Shown piece by piece: positions 9,712-20,845 of a DNA stretch of 64,000 bases. Position 1 is the stretch's first letter. Each line of letters opens with the position of its first letter. The notes below the pieces were generated by a model. It ran no database searches and had not been told where the DNA came from. It saw only the letters and a list, made by a program, of their open reading frames with translations. The stretch is taken from assembly GCA_026929865.2 (NCBI GenBank), contig CM049413.1, positions 17,445,001 to 17,509,000 of the forward strand. Direction: 5' to 3'. The DNA is from Hyperoplus lanceolatus. Taxonomy: Eukaryota; Chordata; Actinopteri; Uranoscopiformes; Ammodytidae. Both the position numbers and the translations under genes were made by a program.

Positions 9712-11321
9712 TAGGGTTGCAAAGGGGTGGAAAGTTTCCGGTAAATTACCGGAAACTTTCCACGGGAACTTTCGCTCGGGAATTTTGGGAATATTCAAAA
9801 TTGGGAATTATAGGAATTAACTAAATGGCGGTAACTTCAATGATTTTTTTTTTCATACAAACATAAATCTAAACATTTAAACAATATATGTTTGTTCATA
9901 GGCAGACATCCATGCAAAATAATACAATTAAAAAACATTACATTTGAACAGATTTAGGGGAGAGTGGCCTAAGTTGTGCCACTTTTTACTCAAAGTGACT
10001 TTAAAGTGAGGCCTTGACAGTAAAGTCTCCAACTCAAATATATACATATATTTCAGGGTGTTGTGCATCCCCGACAATAAAGACTTTGGATCTGGAATAA
10101 ACTGTTGACGAAATATAGCTTTTGGAAAAAAGTTGTCTTGTGGCACAACTTGCCCCCGGTGTGGTGTAAGTTGTGCCATTGGAGAAAATACCATGGGGTA
10201 AATTGTGCAATTGATATATATCTCATAAACTGTATTGCAAGACACATCCATTACTTACTCCACTTACTTAAAACTCACCTAGGCTCTTTGGCACAAATCA
10301 CCTCAACCCCAGAATTTTGGATAATAAGCATGATGCAGCAGTTTAGGGCTGACATCGTCCTAATTATATAGACACAAAGTGTAGCATACTAAAGCACTAA
10401 AACATGTGTCAAATGTTTTCAAACTTGTCTATAATTGTTCAGACACAATAATCAAAAAATATTGATCATGGAAATTTTACATTGAAAGGCAAAACACAGT
10501 TTTTTGAGCTTAAATGTGCTTATATCTTATTCCATGTTTCTCCCTTCTTTACAGGATGAGTCAAATGGATGGCTCTTCTTAAATATGTGGTCACATTTCC
10601 AATTTCTTCTATGGTTATCTAGAAACAATGGGTGGCACAAGTTGCCCACTGGCACAACTTCCACTCTCCCCTATTTGTAAGAAGAGCTTTATCAAGTTTT
10701 GATTATTTTATGAACAATCAATAATTTCCCTGAACAACAAAAAGATGCATGTTGAGTAAAATTTTACTCATCTGTCTGACCCATGGGGTCTGACTCCACC
10801 CATTCAATGAATAAAGTCAAATGCCCCCCATGTGATGGAGGAATGCACAGTGCATGTAGGGGGCATGGCCTCAGTACCCCTGCAGTAGGATGTATGCTAT
10901 GTGCAATTTGCCTAGTGTACTTGCATAAAATCTGGTTGTTTTAGTCAAGATTATGCTAAAATATATTGTCCCCAACTATATTTAAAATCACAGTTTAAGC
11001 CTCTGTAAACCTGGTCTAGCAAAAACAAATTTATGATATCAAGTTGGGTGTCTTAATAAACTTTAAAAAACAATCTGATTTGAAATGAAATGTTCATAAA
11101 TATATTAAAACTTTGTGTAAGAAACTGTTTTTACAGTCTAGAACGTTTGTCTGGACTGAAATAACATAGTTGGGTGAATTTAGTGCATTGGGTTGCTTTA
11201 AATTTAGTAAATTCCCGTTTATTCCCGTTAATTCCCAAAATTCCCGTTAATTCCCATAAATTCCCGTTAATTCCCATGGAAAGTTTCCAACTTTGAAAAT
11301 TCCCGGAATTTTGCAACCCTA
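9712..11321. mobile_element. Non-autonomous hAT-type DNA transposon (1,610 bp) with a nested element
   Basis: The ends are TAGGGTTGCAAA and its complement TTTGCAACCCTA (with one T extra before it). They are flanked by a perfect 8-bp duplication TATGTATA at 9704-9711 and 11322-11329; 8-bp duplication is the hAT signature. Just inside the left end is a 37-bp near-perfect palindrome (9727-9763). Inside the right end, eight or so ATTCCCGTTA-like units run in tandem (about 11208-11279). No transposase is encoded, so it would need a helper. It has been invaded by a second inverted-repeat element at 9957-10671. Confidence 0.85.
9957..10671. mobile_element. Nested inverted-repeat element with GGGGAGAGTGG ends
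   Basis: The 715-bp unit starts GGGGAGAGTGG and ends CCACTCTCCCC, both followed inward by copies of AAGTTGTGCCA or its complement. TA occurs on both outer sides (9955-9956, 10672-10673), which would fit a TA-inserting element such as Tc1/mariner, though two bases are weak evidence. The motif AAGTTGTGCCA recurs at 9971, 10141 (reverse), 10168 and 10650 (reverse), with a variant at 10633. No coding frame survives. It sits wholly inside the hAT element, so it is younger. Confidence 0.75.
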
Positions 11322-11397
11322 TATGTATAAGTGAATTTACACGAGGCACATTGCAATTCGTCTTTTCACATATCCTTTCTCAAGTTACCACACTTCG

Positions 11398-11485
11398 GAG
11401 GGGGTCAGAGTGCGGGGTCAGCCGCAGTACAGTGCCCCTGGAGCGGCTTTGGGGTTAAGTGCCTTGCTGAAGGACACAATGGTAG
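11398..11485 (+). repeat. Fish dispersed-repeat fragment
   Basis: The run GGGGTCAGCCGCAGTACAGT then GCCCCTGGAGCGG and TTAAGTGCCTTGCTGAAGG matches a sequence I recall as very common in teleost genomes and transcripts (GGGTCAGCC, CCCCTGGAGCA, TTAAGGGCCTTGCTCAAGGG). The boundaries and parent element cannot be fixed here. Confidence 0.5.
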
Positions 11486-11938
11486 AAATGATGGGCACTG
11501 TACATGTAATACAAGCCACCACACATTTTGTGGTTACTTATTGTTCAACATTTTAGATTGTCTGAGAAAAAATATATGGCTGAAGGCTATTGTCTTACAT
11601 TATGTTATTGAACTGATTACTGGACTGACAGAAGATTAATTAAATGGAACGCTTTGGAGCATTGGTTGGCCAAAAGCTTTCAAAGATGTCAACCTCTGGT
11701 TTGAAATGTCACAAATCCCATTTTTCTTCTAGCAGTTTCAATCATTGGCAGATTGCAGTTGCAGCCCTAGAAGTAAGTTTCCTATGGCTACATTCCTCAT
11801 TCATCTGTGGAAGCTACTGCCTGAGATACATACTAGTGGTAGATTAACTGGAGTTTGTTGCTCTGGTGATCACATGTGGGGGGAAAAAACAAGGTGTATT
11901 GAGTTCCTGCAAGTCCAATCAACTTAGCAAATACTGAG

Positions 11939-11940
<2 letters not shown>

Positions 11941-11989
<49 letters not shown>
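11941..11989. repeat. (GT)n microsatellite
   Basis: About 24 uninterrupted GT units. Confidence 0.95.
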
Positions 11990-11990
<1 letters not shown>

Positions 11991-12714
11991 CGCGCCTTAT
12001 ATATCCCATATGTGCTTCCATCATGAACACCTCTCCTCCCACCTGTCTGCCTGCTATACTATGCAGTCCTCCACCATACCTGCACGCTCTGTTTGTTTCC
12101 CATCTCCCCATCTGCTCTCCACATTCACCGGTGAGCAACAAAGGATGGAGTGGAGTGGTGGGGAGCAGAGAAACAGTACCACATTAGCTCGCACACTCCA
12201 AAAGGGAGAATTGCCTGGAATGCAGAAGTTAGTTGGTTTTTCGCAGTGTTTCCGTTGTTGCGTTCCCCTCTGCTTGGGTAAACAATATTGGGTCGTGGCT
12301 GTCGAGTGAAAAGGTGGAAATGAGTAAAACAAAAGCAAAGAAAAGCAGCAAGACTAGAATATACTGCTGAGGGGAGAGACAAATGTTGTGGTGTAAGGAG
12401 GTGATAATCTTCCACCAGCTGAGCGATAATCCGTGGCCCTATGTTTCTGTGGCTTTTGTGTGCCGCGTGATTTCCTCCCTCTTTACTAAATTATCTATTT
12501 ACAGGGGCTCATTTTCTTATCAGGCATCAAGCAGACTCCTATTTCAATAACTAACAGCGTGTAAGTAAAGCTTGTGGGGCCCGTACATGTTGGTGTGTTT
12601 GGATGAGTGTGTGAGGGTGCCACCCCCATTCACTCCAGGATGATTAGTCTATGTGTTGACAAGCAGGTCATTAGCAAGCTCTGAAAGAGAGGGGTGGGGG
12701 TACTGAGAGACAGG

Positions 12715-12771
<57 letters not shown>
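12715..12771. repeat. (TG)n microsatellite
   Basis: About 28 uninterrupted TG units, ending 21 bp before the hairpin at 12793. Confidence 0.95.
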
Positions 12772-12772
<1 letters not shown>

Positions 12773-12792
12773 AACCCCCTGCATTTTTCGGA

Positions 12793-12831
12793 TGATGCAA
12801 AATGTTTCCCCCTTGTAAACATTTTGCATCA
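12793..12831. repeat. Perfect 15-bp inverted repeat (hairpin)
   Basis: TGATGCAAAATGTTT (12793-12807) and AAACATTTTGCATCA (12817-12831) are exact complements around a 9-nt loop. No transposon boundary or target duplication was found around it. Confidence 0.8.
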
Positions 12832-13069
12832 CCCACCTGCCAACCCCCTTTTTCTCTTCCTCAGTCCTCCTCTCTGGTGATTCACACTGTCATCTGTCTC
12901 CAGATGGCCGCGGATCTGTCACTGTGCTTCGTCACAGCAATAACAGCCACACGGTGACTCACACACACACTCACTTGCTAATTCATGCACACTCTCATGA
13001 AGAAAAATGTTTAAAAAAATTCCCTAAAGCCATTCCCCAGCATGCACAGCCCCAGCATTGGCAGCATTG

Positions 13070-13228
<159 letters not shown>

Positions 13229-14413
13229 GACTGGACCATTAGACCTCATGAACTTAAACCCAGATGCACTTCAGCTGAATATCTTGATTAAAGTGGCACT
13301 CAATGAGATGATGATGGACTTCCAATTAATTTTACGCACAATTCAATCGCCATTCCCTCTATTAAACCCTTCAAAAAATGGTATTTGAGTTTGATGGTAT
13401 TGCTACGGTAAAATAGTTTGCTTTCATTCAAGTTTGAGTTCAAAATTACGACTCTCAGTGTGTCCCTGAGAACAGCGTTTCAATGAATACATGTATATTT
13501 TGGCTGCAGCATTCATACAGTATCTGGCTCTCTCTTGCTTCATTCCTGGCAATGCTTATGCCTCACATTCACAGCACACTCCTGTGAGCTCCTCTGCTAA
13601 ACTACAGTGTTCTGCCTTTAGCATTGGAGGTCGGAGGGGTTATTATGGTAGAGGAAAGTGATTTCTTATTTCAGTATTTTACCAACTCACTTTTTCCCAG
13701 GAGAAGATGGCAGTAGAACAGCTTGGTTGTGATGGGCCTATCTCATCAGATATGAATACGGTATGTGCAACAACTGCATGTCCTACACACAACTGCTGCG
13801 AGGCAAGACATGTCATGGATAAAGAAAAACGTACAGAGCTCAGTCAATCTTTCCCTTGGACTACAACAGGTGGAAATAAATAAATAAAAAATGTCAAACC
13901 CCAGGGCCTAGAGCTTACATCTCCCTGAGACATGTTGTATGGTTGAGCCATAGCAGAGAAATCTCAATCTTGATTCAGATTTTCATCATTTTTCCCATCA
14001 GACGTGGGAATTTGCTCCATGCTACAGTAAATCCCCTCAAAGTGATAGACAGATGTAGATGTCCACATCCGTCTGGTGTAGCAGACACAAAGCTCAGGCA
14101 GGGGTTTCTTTAGCACCCGTGATTTACACTGTTCTTATCAGATATCAGTGATCCCGGAGATTGAAGATTAGGTACAGCTTCTCTCTCTATTCAACGTGTA
14201 AGCATTCTGTCAGTGGTCTTTTTCTAGGAAAGAGGCAGAGCAATTGTGTGGACAGTGGCAGTGTGTATGTTTGACATGAATTCCTATACTCGAGAAAGGA
14301 CCATTCTTAGTTCAGAATCTAAAGCACATTTGCTTTATTTTACATGTGCAGTATGTCTTTCATAGCAAAGATGTAAAGTTTGATTACATTTAAAAAAAAA
14401 TTATAGATATTTT

Positions 14414-14580
14414 TTGGGCATTTTTTTATGCTTTATTGACAGTGCAGAGAGACAGAGGTGAAATGGGGCAGGGAGGGGAGTGACATGCAGAGAACGACCG
14501 CGGGCGGGAATCAAACCCGAATCTGCTGCTGGGCCCGGCTCCGGGGGGGACGCCCTACCAACTGAGCTAAGGGCGCCCCC
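14414..14580 (-). mobile_element. tRNA-derived SINE, copy 1
   Basis: Read on the minus strand, this begins with a tRNA-like head: TTAGCTCAGTTGGTAGGGCG matches a pol III A box and GGTTTGATTCCCGC a B box. The body continues through a conserved GTTCTCTGCATGTCACTCC block to the tail AATAAAGCATAAAAAA. It is a transcribed-and-pasted SINE that depends on a LINE. A similar short A/T-rich sequence, roughly ATTTnAAAA, lies on each side and may be the target duplication. The same family occurs at 54124. Confidence 0.85.
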
Positions 14581-17500
14581 ATTTCAAAACATTTCTACCA
14601 TTTTTGTCCAGACTTCTTTTTGTGAATAGTGGCCGTTGTGTTTTGCTTTATTAAAAGTTAAAGACATTTGAAATTTTAGGAAACATTCTTTCCATGCTTT
14701 CTTAGATTTAGCTGAGAGGATTGGTAACCACTGTCTAAAATTGAAGGCATACTGTCAATCCAGTACTGCAGGTAACATCTGGCTAGCTTAGCTTGGCATA
14801 CAGACAAGAAACTGGTATCAGTTAGCCTGGCTTTGTTTAAGGATAAAAAAAAATAACCTCATAATAATAATCCTATCAGCTCTCAACTGACTCCCCCCGA
14901 AATGGCTAACACTTTTTTAAGAGGTTGTCTCACTGCAGGTTGTTTGTACCCATAATGTTGCTAGGCTAGAGCATTTCTATCTCAAATCCTTCTAAGGCGT
15001 GTCTGCTGGGAATTAATCCACATTTAGAGTGTCCGATGTCCAAACCAGTTTAATGTAACTGTGCTGCGTAGTCTGCCAGCTCATTTTACATGCTATGCCG
15101 TCACCGAGATAATAAATTCATAATGAGTGGAAAGCATCTTCTGACATCTATACGGCAGAAATGGTCCACATAAATACATACTGATACTACACAGACAAGG
15201 AGAACAAGGATGCTCATTGAATGTGTACATGGGTGAGGAGGACATACACATTCCAGCAAGTGGGGTAACACTGTTCCACTTATTTGCAGAACTGCTAATT
15301 CACCCCAACATACACAACAAAGGAAGAAGGAGAATGCAATTAAATATGGATGTGAACAGCTCAGGTATACAACTTTGAAAGAAAATAATCCGCTTAGAAA
15401 ATGTTTTATGAGCTTGGAAATGTCTTCATCACATTTGTTAGACCTCAAGGGTATACCCAATGCCTTTGCTCAGTATGGCACTCAAGCACTGAAAGTAAAC
15501 ATCACTTTTGCTTGTTTACAGGAGGACTCCAAAGGGAACCTATAACTGACAGAAGTCATACCTATTGAGTCAGGTCCTATGTTGGGAAATGCTATTTTAC
15601 ATACTGTAATAACAACTGTCCGGCAGTCAAGAAAAATCAGTTTTTGGAAAATCTTTGAATACATTTGGACCTACGTTTACAAAGCTGGCTAGGCTATTGA
15701 TGATATTCAGAGACACGGTCATGCACAACTGAATTATTGTGCAAAGCAGATGAAGTATTGTGTCTTGAATAGATTGGAAAAAGAAAGTTGTTAACTGTAT
15801 GGACTTATGGACTAAGGTTGTCACAAACACACTGCCAAAATAGGATAATAACAAACAACAACATTTACCATTAATCTACACCTACATTGCCACATTGGAA
15901 ATGTTCCTTATTACATCTATTATTTTGATTATCCTGATTGTCCATCCAAACCAAGTGTCTAAAGATGGTGCATGCACTTTGTGAATTTTGGGCAATTTTG
16001 TGATTTGTGCTTTTGGGCTATATAGAAAGACACAGTAATAATGTTGCTGTCCCTAGTGTGGAAATGCAACACGCACACGCTATATCTTCTTTCACTCTAA
16101 ATGAATTCACATCCATTTGAGAGTGATGCCCATTAATTATGATTGTGGTCTTCAGCTGACACTTGGGCCTTCCTGGGGGGGGGGGGTGGGCAGTCGGAGT
16201 TGAAAGGTGGCTAGAGTGAGTTGAAGTGAGGCTGATTGATCATCCCTCCCCTGGTGATAGGTGGAATAGTCCTGGTGGGACAGTCATGACCTGACCTTTT
16301 GGCTCTCTTTGGTTTTAATATATGCCGCTCAGACAGGATCCATGTCCATGGAGGCCCATTCACTAACACACTCATGGTTCCACATGCTCATCCAGAAACA
16401 TCATCTCACACATTTAACACATCCATAAGTGCACTACCCCAACCCCCAACAGTTCGTCCTGTTAGTGCTATTGATTGGTTGAGTCCAGAAAGTGTACTTT
16501 TCGCAGATTTTCCGGTGTAATCTAAGTGCAAATGCTGCAGGGTGTAACTGAGATTGGCTCTTTAGCATAGGCATAACTCAAACAGCCCCATTGTCATAAG
16601 GTGTGAGCAGAATGAAAAAGAGGTGATAACCGATTTTCACTGTTTCGCACATTAGCACCACACATAATTGTTCTTTTATTTTTGTGTTTGGAACAACGGA
16701 GAGTTGAAGAGCACGCTGAAATAATGTGAGGAATGGATGTGTGTGCCGTGAGAGTGGGTGCAGTTACATGTACTGAACGTGCTTGGCCTATGGGCTGGTG
16801 TCTGTGTGCGTGAGATTAAGTGTTCAAGTGGATTCGCACAATAATAAATAATTGAGGAAAGGGATTTGTCTTCATGTGTTCCGCTTTTTTTCTTGTTGTC
16901 ATGGGAACAACATACTGCTTTTGAGATGGGAGCTGTGAACAAAGCTCTTTGAACTATTCATCTTCTACTCATCAATATGTAACCAAGCGGAAGCTTATAA
17001 AGAATGAAAACAAAACAAAAAACAAAACATTACTTCAATAAAATAATTAAAATCCCCATGGAGGGTACATATCAGATGGCACTGCACACAGCAGATTAAA
17101 GGGAGGTGAATGAGTGTTTCCCACCACTGTGCGGGGGAAGGAAGGCCACACTCACTTAGCAGACACACGTGAGATCTACCAGCAAAGTCCTATAAAAAAA
17201 GAAAAGCGTTAAAAGACTTGACTTTTGACTAAAAGCACTACAAATAGAAATGGCAAAATGAAAGCCTTTGACAACCAGCCCATCTGCTATTCCACATAAA
17301 AGCAAATGAATGGATGTTGCAAGAAATGAATTAACCCTCCTGTTATGTTCCGGGTCAAATTGACCCGTTTCAAAGTTTGAAGATCTAGGAAAAATAGTTA
17401 AAAGTATTTTTTCAGTATGAAACTTCTTCTGCTTGCCTTAATTAGGGCAATCAACATATAATATGAAAATAGTTCATCTCACACATTTGCAACCACCCCC

Positions 17501-17629
17501 TGCATGTTTATATCACATAGATACTGTTCGGGTCAATTTGACCCGGCAGTAAAACTGGAGGTAAAAGGGTGTCAGAAATGTAAGACTATTTCTTTCTTTA
17601 CAACTGTGAGACATATTTCACCCAAATCT

Positions 17630-17651
17630 CACACACACACACACACATACA

Positions 17652-17732
<81 letters not shown>

Positions 17733-17757
17733 AAACACACACACACAAACACACACA
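17630..17757. repeat. (CA)n microsatellite inside the piggyBac copy
   Basis: CA units with occasional CAAA and CCCA interruptions, grown inside the transposon after insertion or carried by it. Confidence 0.95.
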
Positions 17758-18132
17758 GTTGCAAGTGTTATGACTTTTGAACCATTTATGTTCCCTTATG
17801 TTCCACCCACATTCAGTGGACACTCAACAGGGGAGGGGCAAAACATATAAAATATTCTCTGCATGGGAGTCCTACCAACATTACACTCTGTCAGGCAGAC
17901 CTTTACAAAATGAGCAGCAGAAGCAAAAGGATGACAGTCCAGGAGGCTCTGGAAGTCATCATTGATCATGACAGTGAAATAGAGGAGGATGTATCTTGAG
18001 CTAAATTCTGATTCTAATGATTCTGAATTTGCACCAGATGAGGGAATTGCTATTCCTATTCCTCCAAGCAAGACATTCATGTCAAAAAAATTGTGAAATT
18101 CATCCCCAAATATGCGTCTGCAGAAAACATAC

Positions 18133-18494
18133 AGGTGAAACTCATATAATTAGAATATCATTGAAAATGAATTGGAATTGAGGCAATAAGTCATGCAGAA
18201 TGGACCCAAACCAAGTACTGAGTACACATGCATGATTATACTTTATAGAGGGCTGATATTTCTGTATTAAAAATCCCTTTTTTTATTGATTTCATGTAAT
18301 ATTCAAATTTTCTGAGATTTTAAATTTGGGGTTTTGATAAGCTGTGTAAATCATAATAATCTAAATTATAACAAATACAGGCTTTGAATATCTCACCTTT
18401 CATGTAATGGGTCTATATACTATATTAGTTTCACCTTTTGAGTAAAATTACTGAAATAAATGAACTTTTGCATATTCTAATTTTTCGAGTTTCA
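18133..18494. mobile_element. AT-rich MITE-like element nested in the piggyBac transposase remnant
   Basis: The left end GGTGAAACTCATATAATTAG and the right end reading inward TGAAACTCGAAAAATTAGAA form an imperfect inverted repeat of about 30 bp. A second outward-facing copy, TAGTTTCACCTTTTGAGT, lies at about 18425. The left end follows TA. The sequence matches my memory of a widespread vertebrate repeat with these GGTGAAACTC...TTAGAATAT ends and a central GGACCCAAACCAAGTACTGA block. I would guess a non-autonomous Tc1/mariner relative, but the superfamily is not proved here. It splits the piggyBac coding remnants, so it inserted later. Confidence 0.7.
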
Positions 18495-19802
18495 GTGCCA
18501 GGGCCCACTAGGATGGCACTGACTCGTGTGACTGACATCAAGTCAGCTTTTGAGCTGGTCATGCCAGATTCAATACAGAAAATCATTCTGGAAATGACTA
18601 ATCCTAGAAGGGAGGTGTGTTTTTGGGGAAAATTGGAAGGAGCTGGACAAAACACATTTAGATGCGTATTTGGGGCTCCTCATCCTGGCTGGGGTCGAAG
18701 GATGAATCAACAGCAAGTCTGTGGGATGCAGAGGCAGGCAGGGCTATATTTCAAGCCACAATGTCTCTGGAGACTTTTCACATTTTCTCCAGTGTTTCAA
18801 AAGTAAAAAAGTGGTGAAACATTACAAAAAAAGTTTGAACATGTATTTTTTTAATGAAAAACGAGTGAATTATCCTTATTGAACCATTACCTGCTAGAGG
18901 TAAGGAACACCACATTGCACTAAATATTGATAGAACAGTTAGTAATGGAGTTGGTAATGACATGTGCACACTGCTTGTTAGGATTCTTTTTGGTTTAGGA
19001 CATCTTCTGGAGATTTAAACATGCCCCGGGTCAAATTGACCCGGAACACCATTGCTGTTCCTGACAAATGAACATAACAGGAGGGTTAAGGCTCAGGCAA
19101 AACAACAGTGGCAGGTTCCAACAATATAAGCAGAGACTGTATTATTTGAAGCCACATGCATTCAGTGGATGACTTGTCAGCTGTTTAGGCAATTTCTAAT
19201 TTTTTGCAGCCAATAACATTTCAGCATTTGCTAACTCATGGCAGTCCCAGTGTTTTTCAGACCCTTGGTCAATGCAGACACACCAAAGGGTTATTTTAAG
19301 AACATAGCAAAAGCAATGGCAATTAGTTATTTTCAAAACATTAAAATGCCTTTAATGAGCCTTGTTGTGACAAACGCAGCTGCCCAATTTGGATTATCAT
19401 GTGTAGCAGAAAAAGAAAAAAAATATACATAAAAATATCTTAAAATCACTAATGATTGCTTGTAAGATTCTTTTGATGGGTTATTTTAATATTGAGCCAA
19501 TTTTAGATCATTTGAATACTACTGGCTTGATTAGAAGTATTGTGATCATATAGGCATATACCTACAGTAGAAAGTGTTGAGTAAAAGTAGTGGAGTAAAA
19601 AGTACAATATATACATCTCTGAAATGCAGGAAATGTAAATGAGTATAAAGATATAGTTATAATCAATTGAATTAATCAAGGGAAGTACAACTATGTCAAC
19701 AATGTAGCGCCAGAGGCAGATTGCACCTTGTGATATCATAAGCTATATAAATACACTTGACTCTACTTGAACTTGGCATTCCAAGTGCAGTAGCTCTGTC
19801 AC

Positions 19803-20845
19803 CAGGGCCGCCGCTCCCTATACGCAGGGTACGCAGTGTGCGTAGGGCACCAAGTTCCTGGGGGGCCCCCAAAAAAAATTATACATATATATTTTTTTTT
19901 TATGAAAAAGGTAAAATATATGATCCGGGGGCCCCCCAACATTGAGGTTTTTTAAAAAACTTCATGATGATCATTACATTACAAAAAATATATAAATTAG
20001 CTATGAACAGGCCCATTGTTGTTTTGTCTTAATTGTGCAACCTATCCAGGGGTGGATTACTGCACAGGCATACCAGGCACAGGCCCAGGGGCCCAAGGGC
20101 TCAGGGGGGCCCTTAGCCAGAGATACTGATAGTAACTGTTCATGTTGCATAGTCAAAGAGCTCTGTCACTGATGTCAATAACAGGGTCAATAACAGGGTC
20201 CAAAAAGGAATAGCCTAAATATAAGTATACTCATCAGAATGTAACAAGATAGAAATCATCATGGGCCCCTCAACTAGTAGGGGAGAAATACAAAGGCAAG
20301 TTAAAAACAACAGCATTACTAGCTCTGTGTAAGGGGCTCCATGAGGGGCCTTTAAGGCCCCCTCACACATACACAAATAAGCTTTATATGTGTGAATTCT
20401 AAATTGTTCATAAAAAGTAGCTATCCACCCTTTATCTGTTGAAATGGGCCCCTCCATCATAGAACATGGATCTGCAGACCAATCTACTGTACTGTTTTTA
20501 CAGTTGCAGAGTAAAGAGTGCTGCCTGTTTAAGAAAAATCTGAAAAATAATGTTCCTTCTGCATCTCAGGAGTTGATATAGCCTCTAAAATTTCCTCTCA
20601 AAGTGCACCAGATTGATGCATTTTACTTTAAAAAGGTAAAAAAAGGGGCATGCCCCGACCCCCAGGGTCCCTCCACTTCGCACCCCTTTTTTCTTTCCCC
20701 CCCCAAAAACACTTGCAAAGGAAAACACTGCCCCCGAACCCCTTGGTGGAGCATCTTGGTGTTTTTTTTGTTGGGGGCGGGGGGGGGGGGGGGGCACCAC
20801 TGACAATTTAAGCTTAGGGCACCCAAAAGCTTAGCAGCGGCCCTG
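19803..20845. mobile_element. Non-autonomous hAT-type element, CAGGGCCGC family, copy 1
   Basis: The ends are CAGGGCCGCCGCT and, read inward from the right, CAGGGCCGCTGCT. The flanks are TCTGTCAC (19795-19802) and ACTGTCAC (20846-20853), an 8-bp duplication with one change. Internal features include a run CAGGGGTGGATTACTGCACA at about 20049 that looks like the end of another hAT-type element, a GGGGCCTTTAAGGCCCC palindrome near 20345, and a run of 16 G at 20779-20794. There is no coding sequence. It shares its ends with the copy at 25668. Confidence 0.8.

Larger units (their letters stand above)
17335..19085 (+). mobile_element. Decayed piggyBac-type DNA transposon (1,751 bp) between TTAA sites
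   Basis: The element starts CCCTCCTGTTATGTTC and ends GAACATAACAGGAGGG, flanked by TTAA at 17331-17334 and 19086-19089, the piggyBac target. Three copies of the palindrome CGGGTCAAATTGACCCG or a one-base variant lie near the ends (17351, 17529, 19027). Transposase remnants read on the plus strand. An N-terminal piece begins at 17909 with MSSRSKRMTVQEALEVIIDH and continues one frame over in the acidic stretch ELNSDSNDSEFAPDEG. A later piece at about 18500-18800 runs through SAFELVMPDSIQKIILEMTN, then LDAYLGLLILAGV and, in another frame, STASLWDAEAGRAIFQATM. The catalytic Asp region is missing. A (CA)n tract and a MITE-like insertion interrupt it. It is not mobile on its own. Confidence 0.85.

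Noticed and set aside
14520-14580. tRNA gene on the minus strand
   Set aside because: A and B boxes are present, but the acceptor and anticodon arms do not fold as a tRNA and the sequence continues into a SINE body and tail. The same holds for 54255-54312.
15101-15460. 119-codon minus-strand frame with hydrophobic stretches
   Set aside because: Composition fits chance translation of AT-rich intron; no family resemblance and no flanking splice logic.
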